The position numbers and the translations under genes were made by a program. From Phenylobacterium sp. CCH9-H3 (GTDB lineage: Bacteria; Pseudomonadota; Alphaproteobacteria; Caulobacterales; Caulobacteraceae), in assembly GCF_001557235.1 (NCBI RefSeq), contig NZ_LSJI01000176.1, positions 1-64,000 on the forward strand: 64,000 nt of DNA, in the 5' to 3' direction. Positions 17,880 to 29,648 of the stretch are shown in pieces. Every line of letters begins with the position of its first letter. Within the stretch, counting starts at the first letter, position 1. Below the pieces are notes generated by a model. The model saw nothing but the letters and a program-made list of their open reading frames with translations. It searched no databases and had not been told where the DNA came from.

Positions 17880-18293
17880 CTACTTCTCTCCGGCCAGGAC
17901 GTAGGACGCCACGGAGATGTACTTTCGCCCGGCTTCCTGCGCCGCGGCAACAGCATCTTCGAGGCTGACCCGGTTCCGGAGGCTGGCGAGCTTGATCAGC
18001 ATGGGAAGATTGAGGCCGGCGATGACCTCGGCCTTGGTCTGTTCCATCACCGAGATGGCCAGGTTCGACGGCGTGCCGCCGAACATGTCAGTGAGCAGGA
18101 TCACGCCCGCGCCGGACTCCACGCGCCCGCAGGCGGCCAGGATGTCCTGCCGGCGACGCTCCATATCGTCCTCGGGACCGATGCAGATGGCTTCCACGGC
18201 GGCCTGCGGGCCGACCACGTGCTCCATGGCGTAGACGAACTCTTGCGCCAGCCGGCCGTGAGTGACGATCACGAGGCCGATCATGCCCGACAA
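17880..18293 (-). CDS. PTS EIIA component, mannose/fructose (Man) family
   Basis: A 137-residue IIA(Man)-fold protein with the phosphorylatable histidine at residue 12 (IVTHGRLAQEFV) and the conserved ILLTDMFGGTPSNLA segment. In alphaproteobacteria this protein, HPr and a short HprK form an incomplete regulatory PTS without sugar permease, and none is seen here. Its TAG stop is immediately followed by the CTG of ptsH, so the two are translationally linked. The gap of 51 bases to hprK suggests the same transcript. Confidence 0.93.
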   Translation of the reverse strand: MSGMIGLVIVTHGRLAQEFVYAMEHVVGPQAAVEAICIGPEDDMERRRQDILAACGRVESGAGVILLTDMFGGTPSNLAISVMEQTKAEVIAGLNLPMLIKLASLRNRVSLEDAVAAAQEAGRKYISVASYVLAGEK

Positions 18294-18344
18294 TCCAAGG
18301 GTATCCCCACCCGTGACGGCGCCCGAGGAGAGGCGCGAGCCGAG

Positions 18345-18779
18345 CTAGATACGCCTCTTGTGCGCCGCGTCAAAGGCCTGCATCGCGCGGCTTAGTTTCG
18401 CAGGAGCCGAGGTTTCGAACGGGGCAACCGCCAGAAGTGGAATTGGAATTCCAAGGATCGTCTCGGTTGCAGGATCGGGGATCCGCTCCGGGGCTTCCAG
18501 GCGGACGAGCCCCACGATCTCGCAGAACGCCAGGGGTTCGACCGTGATCACGTCGACGCCCCGGACCTCGATCAGTCCGAGCAACCCATCCGGCGCCCGC
18601 CCCCAGAGCCGTCCGCCCGAGGCCCACGTCAGCACCCGGTCGTCGGCCACGAGGCGGAACCCATGGTCCAGGGCCCGCAGCGCCAGGTCGCTCTTGCCGG
18701 ATCCCGACGGCCCTTCGATCAGGACGCCACGCCACAGCCCGCCGACCCGATGCGCCACCAGGCCCGCATGCCGGATCAA
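18345..18779 (-). CDS. hprK: HPr kinase/phosphorylase, short alphaproteobacterial form
   Basis: A 144-residue protein equal to the C-terminal catalytic domain of HprK, with P-loop EGPSGSGKSDLAL (about residues 22-34), LVADDRV and the signature-like LLGLIEVRGVDVITV. The N-terminal domain of Firmicute HprK is absent, as is usual in this class. It should phosphorylate and dephosphorylate Ser48 of the neighbouring HPr. The ATG overlaps the chvG stop (ATGA), tying it to the two-component genes. Confidence 0.93.
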   Translation of the reverse strand: MIRHAGLVAHRVGGLWRGVLIEGPSGSGKSDLALRALDHGFRLVADDRVLTWASGGRLWGRAPDGLLGLIEVRGVDVITVEPLAFCEIVGLVRLEAPERIPDPATETILGIPIPLLAVAPFETSAPAKLSRAMQAFDAAHKRRI

Positions 18780-20407
18780 GGCGCGGCCTCGGGCAGGGTC
18801 AGCACGAACATGGCGCCCAGGACGCGGCCCTCGGCGCCCGTCCGGTTCTCGGCGCGCAGCGTGCCGCCGTGGGCCGTGGCGATCTGCCGGGCGATGGAGA
18901 GGCCGAGGCCGGAGTTCCCGCCGAACGCCGCGCCCTTGGGGCGAGAGGTGTAGAAGCGCTCGAAGACCGTCTCGAGGTTCTCCGGGGGGATGCCCGGCCC
19001 GTTGTCCGAGACGGTGACGATCGCCTCGCCCTTGACCCGCACCATGCCGACGTTCACCGCATCGCCGGGCGGGCTGAACGAGCGGGCGTTGTCGATCAGG
19101 TTGCGCACGATCTGACCCAGCGGGCCCTCGCGGCCCATGACGGTCACGGCCTCCATGCCCTGGTGCGGGGTGAAGCGGACCTGCACGTCGCCGGGCTTCG
19201 CCGTCGCCTGGTACAGCGCCACGATGTCGCCGATGAGCCGGCCCAGGTCGATGATCCGCGGCTGGTCGCGCGAGAGCTCGGCGTCCAGCCGCGAGGCGTT
19301 CGAGATGTCCGTCACCAGCCGGTCCAGCCGCTGGACGTCGTTCTTCAGCACGTTCAGCAGCCGTTCGCGCGCAGCCGGGTCGCTGACCAGGTCCAGGGTC
19401 TCCACCGCCGAGCGGAGCGAGGTGAGCGGATTGCGGATTTCGTGCGCCACGTCGGCGGCGAAGCTTTCGATGGCGTCCATGCGCTCGCTGAGGGCGTGGG
19501 TCATGGCCTCCAGGCTGCGGGTCAGGTCGCCGACCTCGTCGTCGCGCCTGGCCAGGTCGGGCAGGGAGATCGCCCGCGCCCGGGCCTGACGCACCCGGTC
19601 GGCGGCGCGCGCCATCCGCAGCACCGGCTGGGCCACCAGGCTGTTCAACAGCAGCGACGAGGCGACGGTCACGGAGATCGCGATCAGGATGAAGGGGATC
19701 AGCGCCCGGCGCTCCTGGGCGATGATGGCGTCGACGTCGCTGGCCTCCAGCGTCACCACGCCCAGCACGGCCCGGACGTGCTGGATCGGGATCGAGACCG
19801 AGACCACTCTTCGGCCGGTGTCGCTCTGGCGCATGCCGGCCCAGCGCCGGCCCTGCAGCGCCACGCCCACCTCGCGCGCCAAGGTCGCCTCGACCTGGCT
19901 GCTGGTCGGGCGCGCCGGCCGGGGCATCAGGCTGAAGCCCCGCTCCTCGTTCTCGCTGCCGCGCGCCGGGGGCAGTTCGCGCCGCTCGACGGCGTCGGCC
20001 ATCCAGTCGCTGTCGGCGACCAGCCGCCCCTGGCTGTCGAACAGCCGGGCACGCTGGGCCCGGGGGTTGGACAGGGTCTGCAGCAGCTCGGTGGCGAGGG
20101 CGGCGTCCATGGCCGGCTCGGGCTCGCCCACCGTGGCGGCCTGGTTGAGGATGCTGGCGATCAGCTCGCCCTGCGTGGACAGGCTGTCGATGCGCGCGTT
20201 CACCAGCCCCTGGCGAAGCTCGTTCAGCACCAGCGCCCCGACGATCAGCACCGCCAGGCCCAGCAGGTTGAGCGCCAGGATCAGCCGGCCGAGGCGCGAC
20301 CCCGGCAGGCCGCGGAACCGCGCGCGGCGGACCGGCGGCGCGCTGGCGCCGGCCGCCGCCTCGCCCGCCGTCGGCTCAGGACTCCCGGTAGCGGTAGCCG
20401 ACGCCAT
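18776..20407 (-). CDS. chvG: Sensor histidine kinase ChvG
   Basis: A 543-residue membrane kinase. A proline/alanine-rich cytoplasmic N terminus leads to a first membrane helix ([20 protein letters not shown]), a periplasmic sensor domain of about 190 residues, a second helix ([20 protein letters not shown]), a HAMP segment, the H-box [17 protein letters not shown], an N-box [14 protein letters not shown] and G-boxes [13 protein letters not shown] and [13 protein letters not shown]. ChvG senses acid or envelope stress in related genera. The start at ATG 20407 overlaps the chvI 3' end by 32 bases; the longer open frame further upstream runs antiparallel to chvI codons and is rejected. Confidence 0.93.
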   Translation of the reverse strand: MASATATGSPEPTAGEAAAGASAPPVRRARFRGLPGSRLGRLILALNLLGLAVLIVGALVLNELRQGLVNARIDSLSTQGELIASILNQAATVGEPEPAMDAALATELLQTLSNPRAQRARLFDSQGRLVADSDWMADAVERRELPPARGSENEERGFSLMPRPARPTSSQVEATLAREVGVALQGRRWAGMRQSDTGRRVVSVSIPIQHVRAVLGVVTLEASDVDAIIAQERRALIPFILIAISVTVASSLLLNSLVAQPVLRMARAADRVRQARARAISLPDLARRDDEVGDLTRSLEAMTHALSERMDAIESFAADVAHEIRNPLTSLRSAVETLDLVSDPAARERLLNVLKNDVQRLDRLVTDISNASRLDAELSRDQPRIIDLGRLIGDIVALYQATAKPGDVQVRFTPHQGMEAVTVMGREGPLGQIVRNLIDNARSFSPPGDAVNVGMVRVKGEAIVTVSDNGPGIPPENLETVFERFYTSRPKGAAFGGNSGLGLSIARQIATAHGGTLRAENRTGAEGRVLGAMFVLTLPEAAP

Positions 20408-20747
20408 AGAGGGTTTCGATCGCGTCGAACTCAGGATCCACCTCGCGGAACTTCTTCCGCATGCGCTTGATGTGGCTGTCGATGGTGCGGTCATCGACAT
20501 AGACCTGATCGTCGTAGGCCGCGTCCATCAGGTTGTCGCGGCTCTTCACGAAGCCGGGCCGCTGGGCCAGCGACTGGAGCAGCAGGAACTCGGTGACCGT
20601 CAGCTTCACCGGCTTGCCGTCCCACAGGCTCTCGTGGCGGGCCGGGTCCAGCGTCAGCTTGCCGCGCTTCAGCGCCCGGGCCGCCACCTCGGCGGCGGAG
20701 GCCGAGGCGGGCCCCGCCGTGAACCCGATGATCAAGATCACCAACAT
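20376..20747 (-). pseudogene. chvI: Response regulator ChvI, receiver domain missing
   Basis: Only the C-terminal OmpR/PhoB-type DNA-binding domain is present: [59 protein letters not shown] and [13 protein letters not shown]. ChvI is normally about 240 residues with an N-terminal CheY-like receiver; here homology stops in the linker near 20715-20730. It is replaced by a short hydrophobic stretch ([12 protein letters not shown]), and no receiver is encoded in any frame upstream. ChvG therefore has no phosphoacceptor partner at this locus. The break may be a genomic rearrangement, a deletion or an assembly join. Confidence 0.8.
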
Positions 20748-20796
20748 CGTGGCGCTGCTGCTGCTGGCGATCCTGGCCCACGGCGTGGTCGGCTAA
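20728..20796 (+). CDS. Possible 22-residue hydrophobic peptide
   Basis: ATG 20728 opens a 22-residue frame, starting [17 protein letters not shown], ending TAA and followed 24 bases later by a strong terminator. The sequence would make one membrane helix. It lies just right of the chvI break, so it may be a small gene or the tail of a gene cut by the junction. The ribosome-binding site is weak. Function unknown; low confidence. Confidence 0.3.
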   Translation: MIKITNIVALLLLAILAHGVVG

Positions 20797-20820
20797 CCTC
20801 CGACACCCAGACTGGACGGA

Positions 20821-20856
20821 AGGCCCCGGAGAGCGATCTCCGGGGCCTTTGCATTT
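20821..20856 (+). terminator. Rho-independent terminator
   Basis: A perfect 12-bp stem (AGGCCCCGGAGA with TCTCCGGGGCCT) closed by a GCGA tetraloop, followed by TTTGCATTTT. It ends transcription coming from the left on the plus strand, before the LexA box and the sidA-dnaE operon. Confidence 0.9.
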
Positions 20857-20913
20857 TGGGCTTGGGGGCAGGGGGCGCATGACCGCTTGACGATGAGAAC
20901 AAAAGAGGAATAA

Positions 20914-20928
20914 GAACGAATACGGAAC
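20914..20928. promoter_or_regulatory. LexA (SOS) box
   Basis: GAAC-N7-GAAC with exact spacing (GAACGAATACGGAAC), equal to GTTC-N7-GTTC on the other strand. This is the known direct-repeat LexA site of alphaproteobacteria. It sits 46 bases upstream of the sidA-like start, in the promoter region of the sidA-dnaE unit. Confidence 0.85.
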
Positions 20929-20974
20929 GCGCCAACAGGTTCTCCACAGGCGCTCAACAAGAGGATTGGCGAAG

Positions 20975-21064
20975 ATGGTTCGTCTGGCCCGGGAATCGCT
21001 GGCGTTTGCGTCGGTGGCGAGCTTTGTCTGGATGGTCTGTTCGGTGGCCGGTCTGATGGGCTGA
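20975..21064 (+). CDS. sidA: SidA-like 29-residue membrane peptide, SOS-induced division inhibitor candidate
   Basis: A 29-residue peptide from ATG 20975 to TGA 21064 with a GAGGA ribosome-binding site about 9 bases upstream. It has a basic N terminus (MVRLARESL) and one hydrophobic helix ([20 protein letters not shown]). In Caulobacter crescentus SidA is a 29-residue inner-membrane protein made under LexA control that blocks division by contacting FtsW. Length, membrane character, LexA box and adjacency to dnaE agree with that; I could not align the sequences. The dnaE ATG follows after five bases, so division control and replicase appear co-transcribed. Confidence 0.78.
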   Translation: MVRLARESLAFASVASFVWMVCSVAGLMG

Positions 21065-21069
21065 CCGCC

Positions 21070-24530
<3,461 letters not shown>

Positions 24531-24534
<4 letters not shown>

Positions 24535-25013
24535 GGGCGGCGTCGCTCGGGCTGGTGCTGGCCGCAGCTTGCGCCCAGGGCGCGCAGGCGGCCCGGCCCT
24601 CAACCGTGCCCGAGCTGGTGGCGTGGGCCCAGGCGCATCTCACGGGCGTCGAGGACTGGCCCCTGCTGGGGTTCGACGCGAGCGGCATGATCCTCGCCAG
24701 TCCGGAAGGCGCTGCGTTGCGGTCCGACGGCGTGGTCGAGGGCGATCTGCGACAGGAGTTCTTCGAACCCATCGAATTGGACGGGCGAGTGATGCGTTCG
24801 GCGGCGGCGCGATGGGCGGTCGACTGTTCGGGCCAGCGATACGCGATCCTGTCCATGACCCTCTACGCCCGCAACAACCTGACCGACCAGATCGGCGAAC
24901 GCACGGCCGACAAGCCGGACTGGCGCCCCCGCGACGCCATGTCGGGCGCTGCGATCGACGCCATGTGCGAGGCGGTGCGAAGCGGCGTGCGCCTGGATGC
25001 GCCACAGCCTTAG
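24531..25013 (+). CDS. Secreted protein of unknown function (possible surface-adhesin protein E-like)
   Basis: A 160-residue protein starting at GTG 24531, overlapping the dnaE stop. Residues 1-20 form a signal peptide ([19 protein letters not shown]). The mature part has two cysteines ([20 protein letters not shown] and [13 protein letters not shown]) likely to be disulphide-bonded. The layout (conserved Cys before a YAI strand, final Cys in a terminal helix) resembles small periplasmic proteins annotated as surface-adhesin protein E-like, but this is a weak resemblance. Expression is probably coupled to dnaE. Confidence 0.72.
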
Positions 25014-25070
25014 CGTGAATTCTTAAGGTCTGCGCGACGAAAGATCGCGCTTTGAACACAAGAGGTGGCC

Positions 25071-25373
25071 ATGAACTTCGGGATCGCAGTGTTCGCAGCC
25101 GTGGCGCTGGCGGCAGGACCCGCCGCGGCCGAGTTCGGATCCGCCCAGCCGAAGAAGCCCTGGGGCGAACGTGGACCTACCGTGACGTCCAAACCGCGGC
25201 CATCACAGGCCTACGGCGTCCCCGCAGCGCCCGCAGCCCCCGCCTACACGGGGCCGACCACGGCCAAGACCTATGGCCCGCCGGCGACGCCAAAGGCCGA
25301 GCCCTTCAAGCCCTACCAACCCTACAAGCCCAACAGCGTGTTCGGTCCCGACGGGAAGAAGAGGCGCGACTAG
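25071..25373 (+). CDS. Small secreted proline-rich protein
   Basis: A 100-residue protein from ATG 25071, with AGAGG about 6 bases upstream; an in-frame GTG two codons earlier is less well placed. A signal peptide (MNFGIAVFAAVALAAGPAAA) precedes a low-complexity region rich in Pro, Ala, Lys and Tyr with repeated YGxPA/YxP steps (AYGVPAAPAAPAYTGP, TYGPPATPKAEPFKPYQPYK). It ends FGPDGKKRRD. It is probably a disordered periplasmic or surface protein. No family recognised. The gene converges on bamE. Confidence 0.68.
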   Translation: MNFGIAVFAAVALAAGPAAAEFGSAQPKKPWGERGPTVTSKPRPSQAYGVPAAPAAPAYTGPTTAKTYGPPATPKAEPFKPYQPYKPNSVFGPDGKKRRD

Positions 25374-25393
25374 GCCGTCAGGCGCGGACTGAC

Positions 25394-25888
25394 CTAGCGA
25401 CGGTCGCCCGGACGGTTGCCGGGGACGCCCTCGTCGTCTTGCGGGAGCATGCTGCCGCGGCCGACGCTGCCGAGCAGCTGTTCGAGCACGGTCATCTCGC
25501 GGCCGCGCGTCGGGGTCTCGCGGTTGTTGTACGCGATAACCTTGCCGTCCTTGAGGGTGTAGACGTTGACCGTCTCCACCATCTCGCTGTCCTTGTTGAA
25601 CTGGATGGCCGTGACGTTGCGGGCGGTGACCCGCGGCTTGCGGAAGGCCACGCGTTCCTTGACCTGGTTCACGTAGAACCAGACGTTCGGGTCGAAGGTG
25701 GACTGCACGGAAGGCGAGCCCAGCTTGGCGCGGACGGTGGACTTGGTGTCCGTGCCGACCTTCACGTCCTTGGGATCGCTGTCGATGGCCTGGAAGCCCG
25801 AGTAGCTGGTGATCGGCGAGCAGGCCGAAAGCCCGGCGCCGGCCAGGGTGGCGATGGCGAGAGCGGCGAGGGCGGCTTTGCGGGACAT
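25394..25888 (-). CDS. bamE: Outer-membrane assembly lipoprotein BamE (SmpA/OmlA)
   Basis: A 164-residue lipoprotein with signal peptide and lipobox LSAC (Cys at about residue 23). BamE is a small accessory part of the Bam complex that folds outer-membrane beta-barrels. The SmpA/OmlA core is visible as VKVGTDTKSTVRAKLGSPSV, DPNVWFYVNQVKERVAFRKP and FNKDSEMVETVNVYTLKDG. The C-terminal tail with TRGREMTVLEQLLGSVGRG is typical of alphaproteobacterial members. It is divergent from the bc1 chaperone gene. Confidence 0.92.
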   Translation of the reverse strand: MSRKAALAALAIATLAGAGLSACSPITSYSGFQAIDSDPKDVKVGTDTKSTVRAKLGSPSVQSTFDPNVWFYVNQVKERVAFRKPRVTARNVTAIQFNKDSEMVETVNVYTLKDGKVIAYNNRETPTRGREMTVLEQLLGSVGRGSMLPQDDEGVPGNRPGDRR

Positions 25889-25999
25889 CAGGACTCGTTT
25901 CTGGGCGCCAATCGGGCGAGAGCCTTTGACCTATCGCCGGCCGCCCCTTAGTTCAATGCCGCCTTTAGCCACGCCTTCGGGCGAAATCGAGGCCATTCC

Positions 26000-26527
26000 A
26001 TGCTGAAGCGCCTGTTCAAGCCGAGGCCGACACAAGTCGCGGGGCAGGAGCTGTACGCGCGCGTCGTGGCCCAGTCGCGGACCCCGGCCCTCTACGCCGA
26101 TCTGGGCGCCCCGGACACGCCCGAAGGCCGGTTCGAGGTCTACAGCCTGCATACCTACCTGTTGCTCGAGCGGCTGAAGGGGCAGGGCGCCCAGGCGGCG
26201 GACACGGCGCAGGTGCTGTTCGACACCTACCTCAGCGGCCTGGACCATGGGCTGCGGGAGCTCGGGGTCGGAGATCTTTCGGTGGGCAAGCGGATGCGCA
26301 AGCTGGGGGAGGCCTTCTACGGCCGGGTTCATTCCTTCGAGGCGGCGCTGGCGGCGCTGCCGGACCGGGCGGCGCTGGAGGACGTGCTGGCGCGCACGGT
26401 CTACGCCAAGGCCGACGCCGCGAACGCTCCGCGCCTGGCGGACTATGTGATCGCCCAGCGCGAGGCCCTGGCGCACCAGGACCTGGACCGGCTGAACGCC
26501 GGCGAGGTGACGTGGAGGCCGCTGTGA
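26000..26527 (+). CDS. Ubiquinol-cytochrome c chaperone family protein (CBP3-like)
   Basis: A 175-residue protein of the Ubiq_cyt_C_chap family, which helps assemble the cytochrome bc1 complex. The family sequence FEVYSLHTYLLLERLKGQGA, AQVLFDTYLSGLDHGLRELG and GDLSVGKRMRKLGEAFYGRV is clear. The start at ATG 26000 gives the expected short N terminus (MLKRLFKPR). The stop overlaps a GTG start of the DUF177 gene (GTGA at 26524), a neighbour pair common in alphaproteobacteria. Confidence 0.92.
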   Translation: MLKRLFKPRPTQVAGQELYARVVAQSRTPALYADLGAPDTPEGRFEVYSLHTYLLLERLKGQGAQAADTAQVLFDTYLSGLDHGLRELGVGDLSVGKRMRKLGEAFYGRVHSFEAALAALPDRAALEDVLARTVYAKADAANAPRLADYVIAQREALAHQDLDRLNAGEVTWRPL

Positions 26528-27039
26528 GCTGGGCCAAGCCGGTGAAGCTGCACGAGCTCGGCCGCGGGCCGGTGCGCCTGACCCTGGAGCCGGATGCGGC
26601 TGACCGGGCCGCGGTGGCCAAGCAACTGGGCCTCAGGAGCTTGCCGTCGCTCTCCGCCCGGGTGACCGTGAAGCCCTGGCTGGACGGGGCGGAGATCACC
26701 GGCCGGTTCGAGGCCGTGGTGGAACAGGTATGCGGCGTGACCCTGGACCCGTTCGAGCAGGCCCTGGAGGGTGAGATCGACGTGCGCGTCGTGCCGGCGG
26801 GCAGCCCCCACGCGGCGTCCCCGGATGGCGGCGAGCTGGAGCTTGACCCCGACGCGCCAGACGCGCCCGACGTGCTGGAAACGGACGCCGTGGACGTGGC
26901 GGGCTATGTGGTCGAGCATCTGGCGCTGGAGCTGGACCCGTTCCCGCGCAAGCCGGGCGCCACGTTCGACTATCAGCCGCCGGAGGAGGAGACTTCGCCC
27001 TTCGCCGCGCTGAAGAAGCTCACCGATCCAAAGCCCTAG
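26524..27039 (+). CDS. DUF177 (YceD-family) protein
   Basis: A 171-residue protein of the YceD/DUF177 family, best known as the neighbour of rpmF and plsX and linked to 23S rRNA maturation. The typical pattern is a beta-rich N-terminal half (LTLEPDAADRAAVAKQLGLR), then EAVVEQVCGVTLDPFEQALE with one conserved Cys, an acidic stretch, and a C-terminal PFAALKKL. GTG 26524, overlapping the previous stop, was chosen; GTG 26512 is also in frame. Unlike many bacteria, no rpmF lies between this gene and plsX. Confidence 0.88.
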   Translation: MSWAKPVKLHELGRGPVRLTLEPDAADRAAVAKQLGLRSLPSLSARVTVKPWLDGAEITGRFEAVVEQVCGVTLDPFEQALEGEIDVRVVPAGSPHAASPDGGELELDPDAPDAPDVLETDAVDVAGYVVEHLALELDPFPRKPGATFDYQPPEEETSPFAALKKLTDPKP

Positions 27040-27192
27040 TTTCCAGTCGGCAATTCGCAGGAGTAAGGTCGCGCGCCGAATCCCGTTCGCGCCCGGCGTC
27101 GGCCGGAGTAAGGAACGGTTCGGCGTGAGAACGGGATACTCTGCATCACCGCGATCGGCATTCCCGGTCGCCAGGGGACGAAAGCACTCAAT

Positions 27193-28248
27193 TTGACCCA
27201 ATCCCTGGTGATTTCCGTCGACGCCATGGGCGGCGACAACGGGCCGACCGTGGTCGTTCCGGCCTGCGCCGTCGCCCTGCAGGAGCTGCCCGCGCATGCG
27301 CGCCTGCTGATCCACGGTGACGAGGCGGCGATCCGGGGTGAGTTGGACCGCTGCAGGGTGCCAGAGGGACGCGTCGAGGTGCGGCACGCCGAACGGGTCA
27401 TCGCCATGGACGAGAAGCCGGCTCAGGCCCTGCGCCGCGGTAAAGGCACCTCGATGTGGGCGGCCGTCGAGGCGATCCGCGAGGGGCAGGCGGCGGTGGC
27501 GGTCTCGGCCGGCAACACCGGCGCCCTGATGGCGATATCCAAGCTCATCCTGCGGATGAGCGCCGACCTGGACCGTCCGGCGCTCACCGCCAGCATCCCG
27601 CATGCCCGGGGCGTGACGACCTTCCTCGACGTGGGCGCCAATGTGGATTGCGACGCCGAGCGGCTGGTGGAGTTCGCGATCATGGGCGAGGCCTATCACC
27701 GGGCCGCCCATGGCGTGGCGCGGCCGACGGTGGGGCTGCTCAACGTGGGCTCCGAGGAGATGAAGGGCCACGAGGAGGTCCGCGAGGCCAACCGGATCCT
27801 GCGCGAGGGCAAGATCGACCTGGACTACCGCGGCTTCGTGGAGGGCGACGACATCACCCACGGGGCGGTGGACGTGGTGGTGACGGACGGCTTCACCGGG
27901 AACGTCGCCCTGAAGGCGATGGAGGGCGCGGCGCGGTTCATGTACAGCGAGCTGCGCGCCGCCCTGACCTCGGGTCCGATGACCAACCTCGGCGCCCTCC
28001 TGGCGCGGCCCTCGCTGCGCCGCTTCCGCGACAAGATGAGCCCGCCGCCGGCCGCGCCGCTGCTGGGCCTGAACGGCTTGGTCCTCAAATGCCATGGGGG
28101 CGCCGACGCCCGCGATTTCGCGAAGGCGATCCGGGCGGCGGCCGACGTGGCGCAAAGCGGGTTTGCGTCCGAGATCGAACGGAATATGAGGCGGCTTCCC
28201 GCCGCCCTCGCGCCGGCGAACCCCGCATCCGCGGACGGAGCCGCCTGA
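27193..28248 (+). CDS. plsX: Phosphate acyltransferase PlsX
   Basis: PlsX turns acyl-ACP plus phosphate into acyl-phosphate for phosphatidic-acid synthesis at the membrane. The 351-residue protein starts with the signature ISVDAMGGDNGPTVVVPACA (TTG start, 27193). SMWAAVEAIREGQAAVAVSAGNTGALMAISK, FLDVGANVDC, GLLNVGSEEMKGHEEV and DVVVTDGFTGNVALKAMEG follow. A second copy of NGLVLKCHGGAD near the C terminus completes the family pattern. fabH starts two bases after its stop. Confidence 0.96.
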   Translation: MTQSLVISVDAMGGDNGPTVVVPACAVALQELPAHARLLIHGDEAAIRGELDRCRVPEGRVEVRHAERVIAMDEKPAQALRRGKGTSMWAAVEAIREGQAAVAVSAGNTGALMAISKLILRMSADLDRPALTASIPHARGVTTFLDVGANVDCDAERLVEFAIMGEAYHRAAHGVARPTVGLLNVGSEEMKGHEEVREANRILREGKIDLDYRGFVEGDDITHGAVDVVVTDGFTGNVALKAMEGAARFMYSELRAALTSGPMTNLGALLARPSLRRFRDKMSPPPAAPLLGLNGLVLKCHGGADARDFAKAIRAAADVAQSGFASEIERNMRRLPAALAPANPASADGAA

Positions 28249-28249
28249 A

Positions 28250-29230
28250 TTGTCAAAAGTCCTGCGTTCCGTGGTCACCGGCGTCGGCGGCTATCTCCCC
28301 GACCGGATCGTCACCAACGACGAGCTCGCCAAGATCGTCGACACTTCCGACGAATGGATCCGCGAGCGGACCGGCATCCGCCAGCGCCACCAGGCGGCCG
28401 ACGACCAGCCCGTGTCGGACCTGGCCGTGGCCGCGGCGCGACGAGCGCTGGAGGCCGCGGGCCGCACGCCGGACGACGTGGACCTGATCATCGTCGCCAC
28501 CACCACGCCGGATCTTACCTTTCCCGCCGTGGCCACTATCGTGCAGCGCAAGCTGGGCTGTCCGGTCGGCATCGCCTTCGACGTGCAGGCCGTGTGCTCC
28601 GGCTTCGTCTACGCCCTGTCGACAGCCGACGGCTTCGTGGCCCGCAACCGGTCGAAATGCGCCCTGGTGATCGGCGCCGAGGCCATGACGCGGCTTATGG
28701 ACTGGACCGACCGCGGCACCTGCGTGCTGTTCGGCGACGGGGCCGGAGCGGTCGTGCTGGAGCCGGGCGAGGGCGAGGGGACCACCGCCGACCGGGGGCT
28801 GCTGGGCTTCGCCCTGCGGGCCGACGGGACCAAGCAGGAGCTGCTCTACGTGGACGGTGGCGTCTCCACCAACCGCCAGACCGGCTATCTGCGCATGCAG
28901 GGCAACCAGGTGTTCCGCCACGCCGTCGTGAACATCTCCGAGGCGGTGCGGGCGGCGGCGGAGGACGCCGGGATCGAGGTGTCCGCCGCCGACTGGTTCA
29001 TCCCCCACCAGGCCAACCAGCGCATCCTCGAAGGCGTCGCCAAGCGGCTGGGTATCGACGAGAGCAAGGTGATCTCGACGGTGGCCGAACACGCGAACAC
29101 ATCGGCGGCTTCGATTCCCCTTGCGCTCGACCAGGGCGTGAAGGACGGTCGCATCAAGCCCGGCCAACTGCTGCTGCTGGAGGCCATGGGCGGCGGATTG
29201 ACCTGGGGCGCCTGCGTGCTGCGCCTTTGA
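28250..29230 (+). CDS. fabH: 3-oxoacyl-ACP synthase III (KAS III)
   Basis: FabH condenses acetyl-CoA with malonyl-ACP to start fatty-acid synthesis. The 326-residue protein has the catalytic triad context: Cys116 in AVCSGFVYAL, His in WFIPHQANQRI, and Asn in EHANTSAASIP. DEWIRERTGIRQRH near the N terminus and GGGLTWGACVLRL at the end are typical. The TTG start at 28250 lies directly after the plsX stop, so plsX and fabH form an operon, as in many proteobacteria. Confidence 0.96.
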   Translation: MSKVLRSVVTGVGGYLPDRIVTNDELAKIVDTSDEWIRERTGIRQRHQAADDQPVSDLAVAAARRALEAAGRTPDDVDLIIVATTTPDLTFPAVATIVQRKLGCPVGIAFDVQAVCSGFVYALSTADGFVARNRSKCALVIGAEAMTRLMDWTDRGTCVLFGDGAGAVVLEPGEGEGTTADRGLLGFALRADGTKQELLYVDGGVSTNRQTGYLRMQGNQVFRHAVVNISEAVRAAAEDAGIEVSAADWFIPHQANQRILEGVAKRLGIDESKVISTVAEHANTSAASIPLALDQGVKDGRIKPGQLLLLEAMGGGLTWGACVLRL

Positions 29231-29330
29231 CGGGCGGTTAGGCTTAAGCTGTAAAGCGTGACTTGAAGTCTTTGTGGCAATGGGACAATCAAGACGCATG
29301 AACGACATGTCGGTGGGGACCAGGGCCATC

Positions 29331-29633
29331 ATGAAGGGCGCGACGGTGACGCGGGCCGACCTGTGCGAGTCGGTGCACGAACAGGTGGGCCTCACCCGTC
29401 AGGATTGCTCCGAGCTGGTCGAGCGGGTCCTCGAGCTGATGTGCCAGGCGCTGGAGCGCGGGGAGCAGGTGAAGCTTTCCGGGTTCGGCGTGTTCCAGGT
29501 CCGGGCCAAGCGCGCCCGGATGGGCCGCAACCCCAAGACCGGGGAACCGGCCGCGATCGACCCGCGCCGGGTCATCGGCTTCCGCGCGTCGCAGGTGATG
29601 AAGGCGCGCGTCGACCGAGCCCTCTCGCGGTGA
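29331..29633 (+). CDS. ihfA: Integration host factor alpha subunit
   Basis: A 100-residue DNA-bending protein. MKGATVTRADLCESVHEQVG, SGFGVFQVRAKRARMGRNPK and IGFRASQVMKARVDRAL match IHF-alpha; the GRNPKTGEP arm inserts its proline in the minor groove. ATG 29331 gives the family length, while in-frame ATGs at 29298 and 29274 would add an unusual tail. The following MerR-type gene starts 15 bases after the stop, an arrangement often seen in alphaproteobacteria. Confidence 0.95.
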   Translation: MKGATVTRADLCESVHEQVGLTRQDCSELVERVLELMCQALERGEQVKLSGFGVFQVRAKRARMGRNPKTGEPAAIDPRRVIGFRASQVMKARVDRALSR

Positions 29634-29648
29634 CGGCCGCGTAGGCCC

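Noticed and set aside
27040..27192. rpmF (ribosomal protein L32) between DUF177 and plsX
   Set aside because: The 153-base gap has no frame with the short zinc-binding or L32 motif; the gene must be elsewhere.
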